DNA of 25,224 nt from Zelonia costaricensis. Its lineage: Eukaryota > Euglenozoa > Kinetoplastea > Trypanosomatida > Trypanosomatidae. The stretch covers positions 1 through 25,224 of the forward strand of contig JASAOO010003149.1 in assembly GCA_030849075.1 (NCBI GenBank), read 5' to 3'. Both the position numbers and the translations under genes were made by a program. Positions 25,035-25,224 of this stretch are shown one piece after another. Position 1 is the first letter of the stretch; every line of letters starts with the position of its first letter. Under the pieces are notes generated by a model that saw only the letters and a program-made list of their open reading frames with translations, was not told the DNA's origin and searched no databases.

Positions 25035-25224
25035 CTCCTCCCCACGCGCCACGCGGGGGAATGCCGTGGGGGGGGGGGCCCGGCCTGGTGCCCTGCCCCC
25101 ACTCCACACACACGCCCGCCCAAAACCCAAGCCCCGCCACAGCCCCCGGGCCCTCGTAGCGCCAGACCCCCGGCGAAAAGGGCAAAGACCCGGCAACGAG
25201 CCGCGCGCGGTGCGTGTGCGCCAA

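Larger units (their letters stand above)
24076..25224. other. right-end region without a convincing gene
   Basis: The first part (24076-24420) is T-rich and includes the 3' UTR of the ZZ gene and a strong splice-acceptor signal at about 24197-24222. From about 24530 onward the DNA is extremely GC-rich with C- and G-runs (for example 24712-24722 and 25066-25078). One undetermined base lies at 24900, and a purine/pyrimidine-alternating stretch at about 24940-25000. Open frames in either direction are Pro/Arg/Gly-rich composition artefacts. No tRNA, rRNA or repeat unit typical of telomeres is recognised. Confidence 0.6.

Overview
This window reads as nuclear DNA of a trypanosomatid protist, most likely a member of Leishmaniinae (Leishmania, Endotrypanum, Porcisia, Crithidia or Leptomonas-like). 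The evidence is GC-rich intronless genes, long polypyrimidine tracts followed by AG just upstream of start codons (spliced-leader trans-splicing sites), CA/GT microsatellites in short intergenic regions, and genes in same-strand runs that diverge from one point. The exact species cannot be told from the sequence alone.

Layout. Positions 201-6374 hold five genes on the minus strand, read right to left: a GH32 sucrase-like protein (4905-6374), a longin R-SNARE (3180-3842), an alpha-helical PUF-like repeat protein (1599-2759), a small probable mitochondrial membrane protein (884-1348) and a small multi-span membrane protein (201-548). Positions about 6375-9060 form a divergent strand-switch region with G-runs, homopolymers and a fossil fragment of reverse transcriptase. 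From 9085 rightward, two genes are on the plus strand: a giant 4304-residue protein (9085-21999) and a coiled-coil protein with three ZZ-type zinc fingers (22774-24075). The right end (24076-25224) has a strong splice-acceptor signal, no convincing gene, a very GC-rich low-complexity block and one undetermined base (24900).

The outstanding item is the giant protein. Its centre carries a recognisable SecA-type DEAD motor core: NTGEGKT Walker A, DEAD, an ATG-S/IKEG stretch, VTGTA, a GRGLDI motif and a degenerate motif VI. This motor is embedded among a Gly-rich collagen-like segment, Cys pairs, amphipathic repeats and an acidic tail. SecA-type motors are normally bacterial or plastid translocases, so one inside a giant protein of a plastid-less flagellate is unusual. 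The neighbouring triple-ZZ protein could be a partner, but adjacency within a trypanosomatid polycistron is weak evidence.

A second notable item is the GH32 protein. It resembles bacterial CscA-type sucrose hydrolases along its length, but the catalytic nucleophile motif NDPNG reads NAPCG, so it may be a catalytically dead pseudoenzyme.
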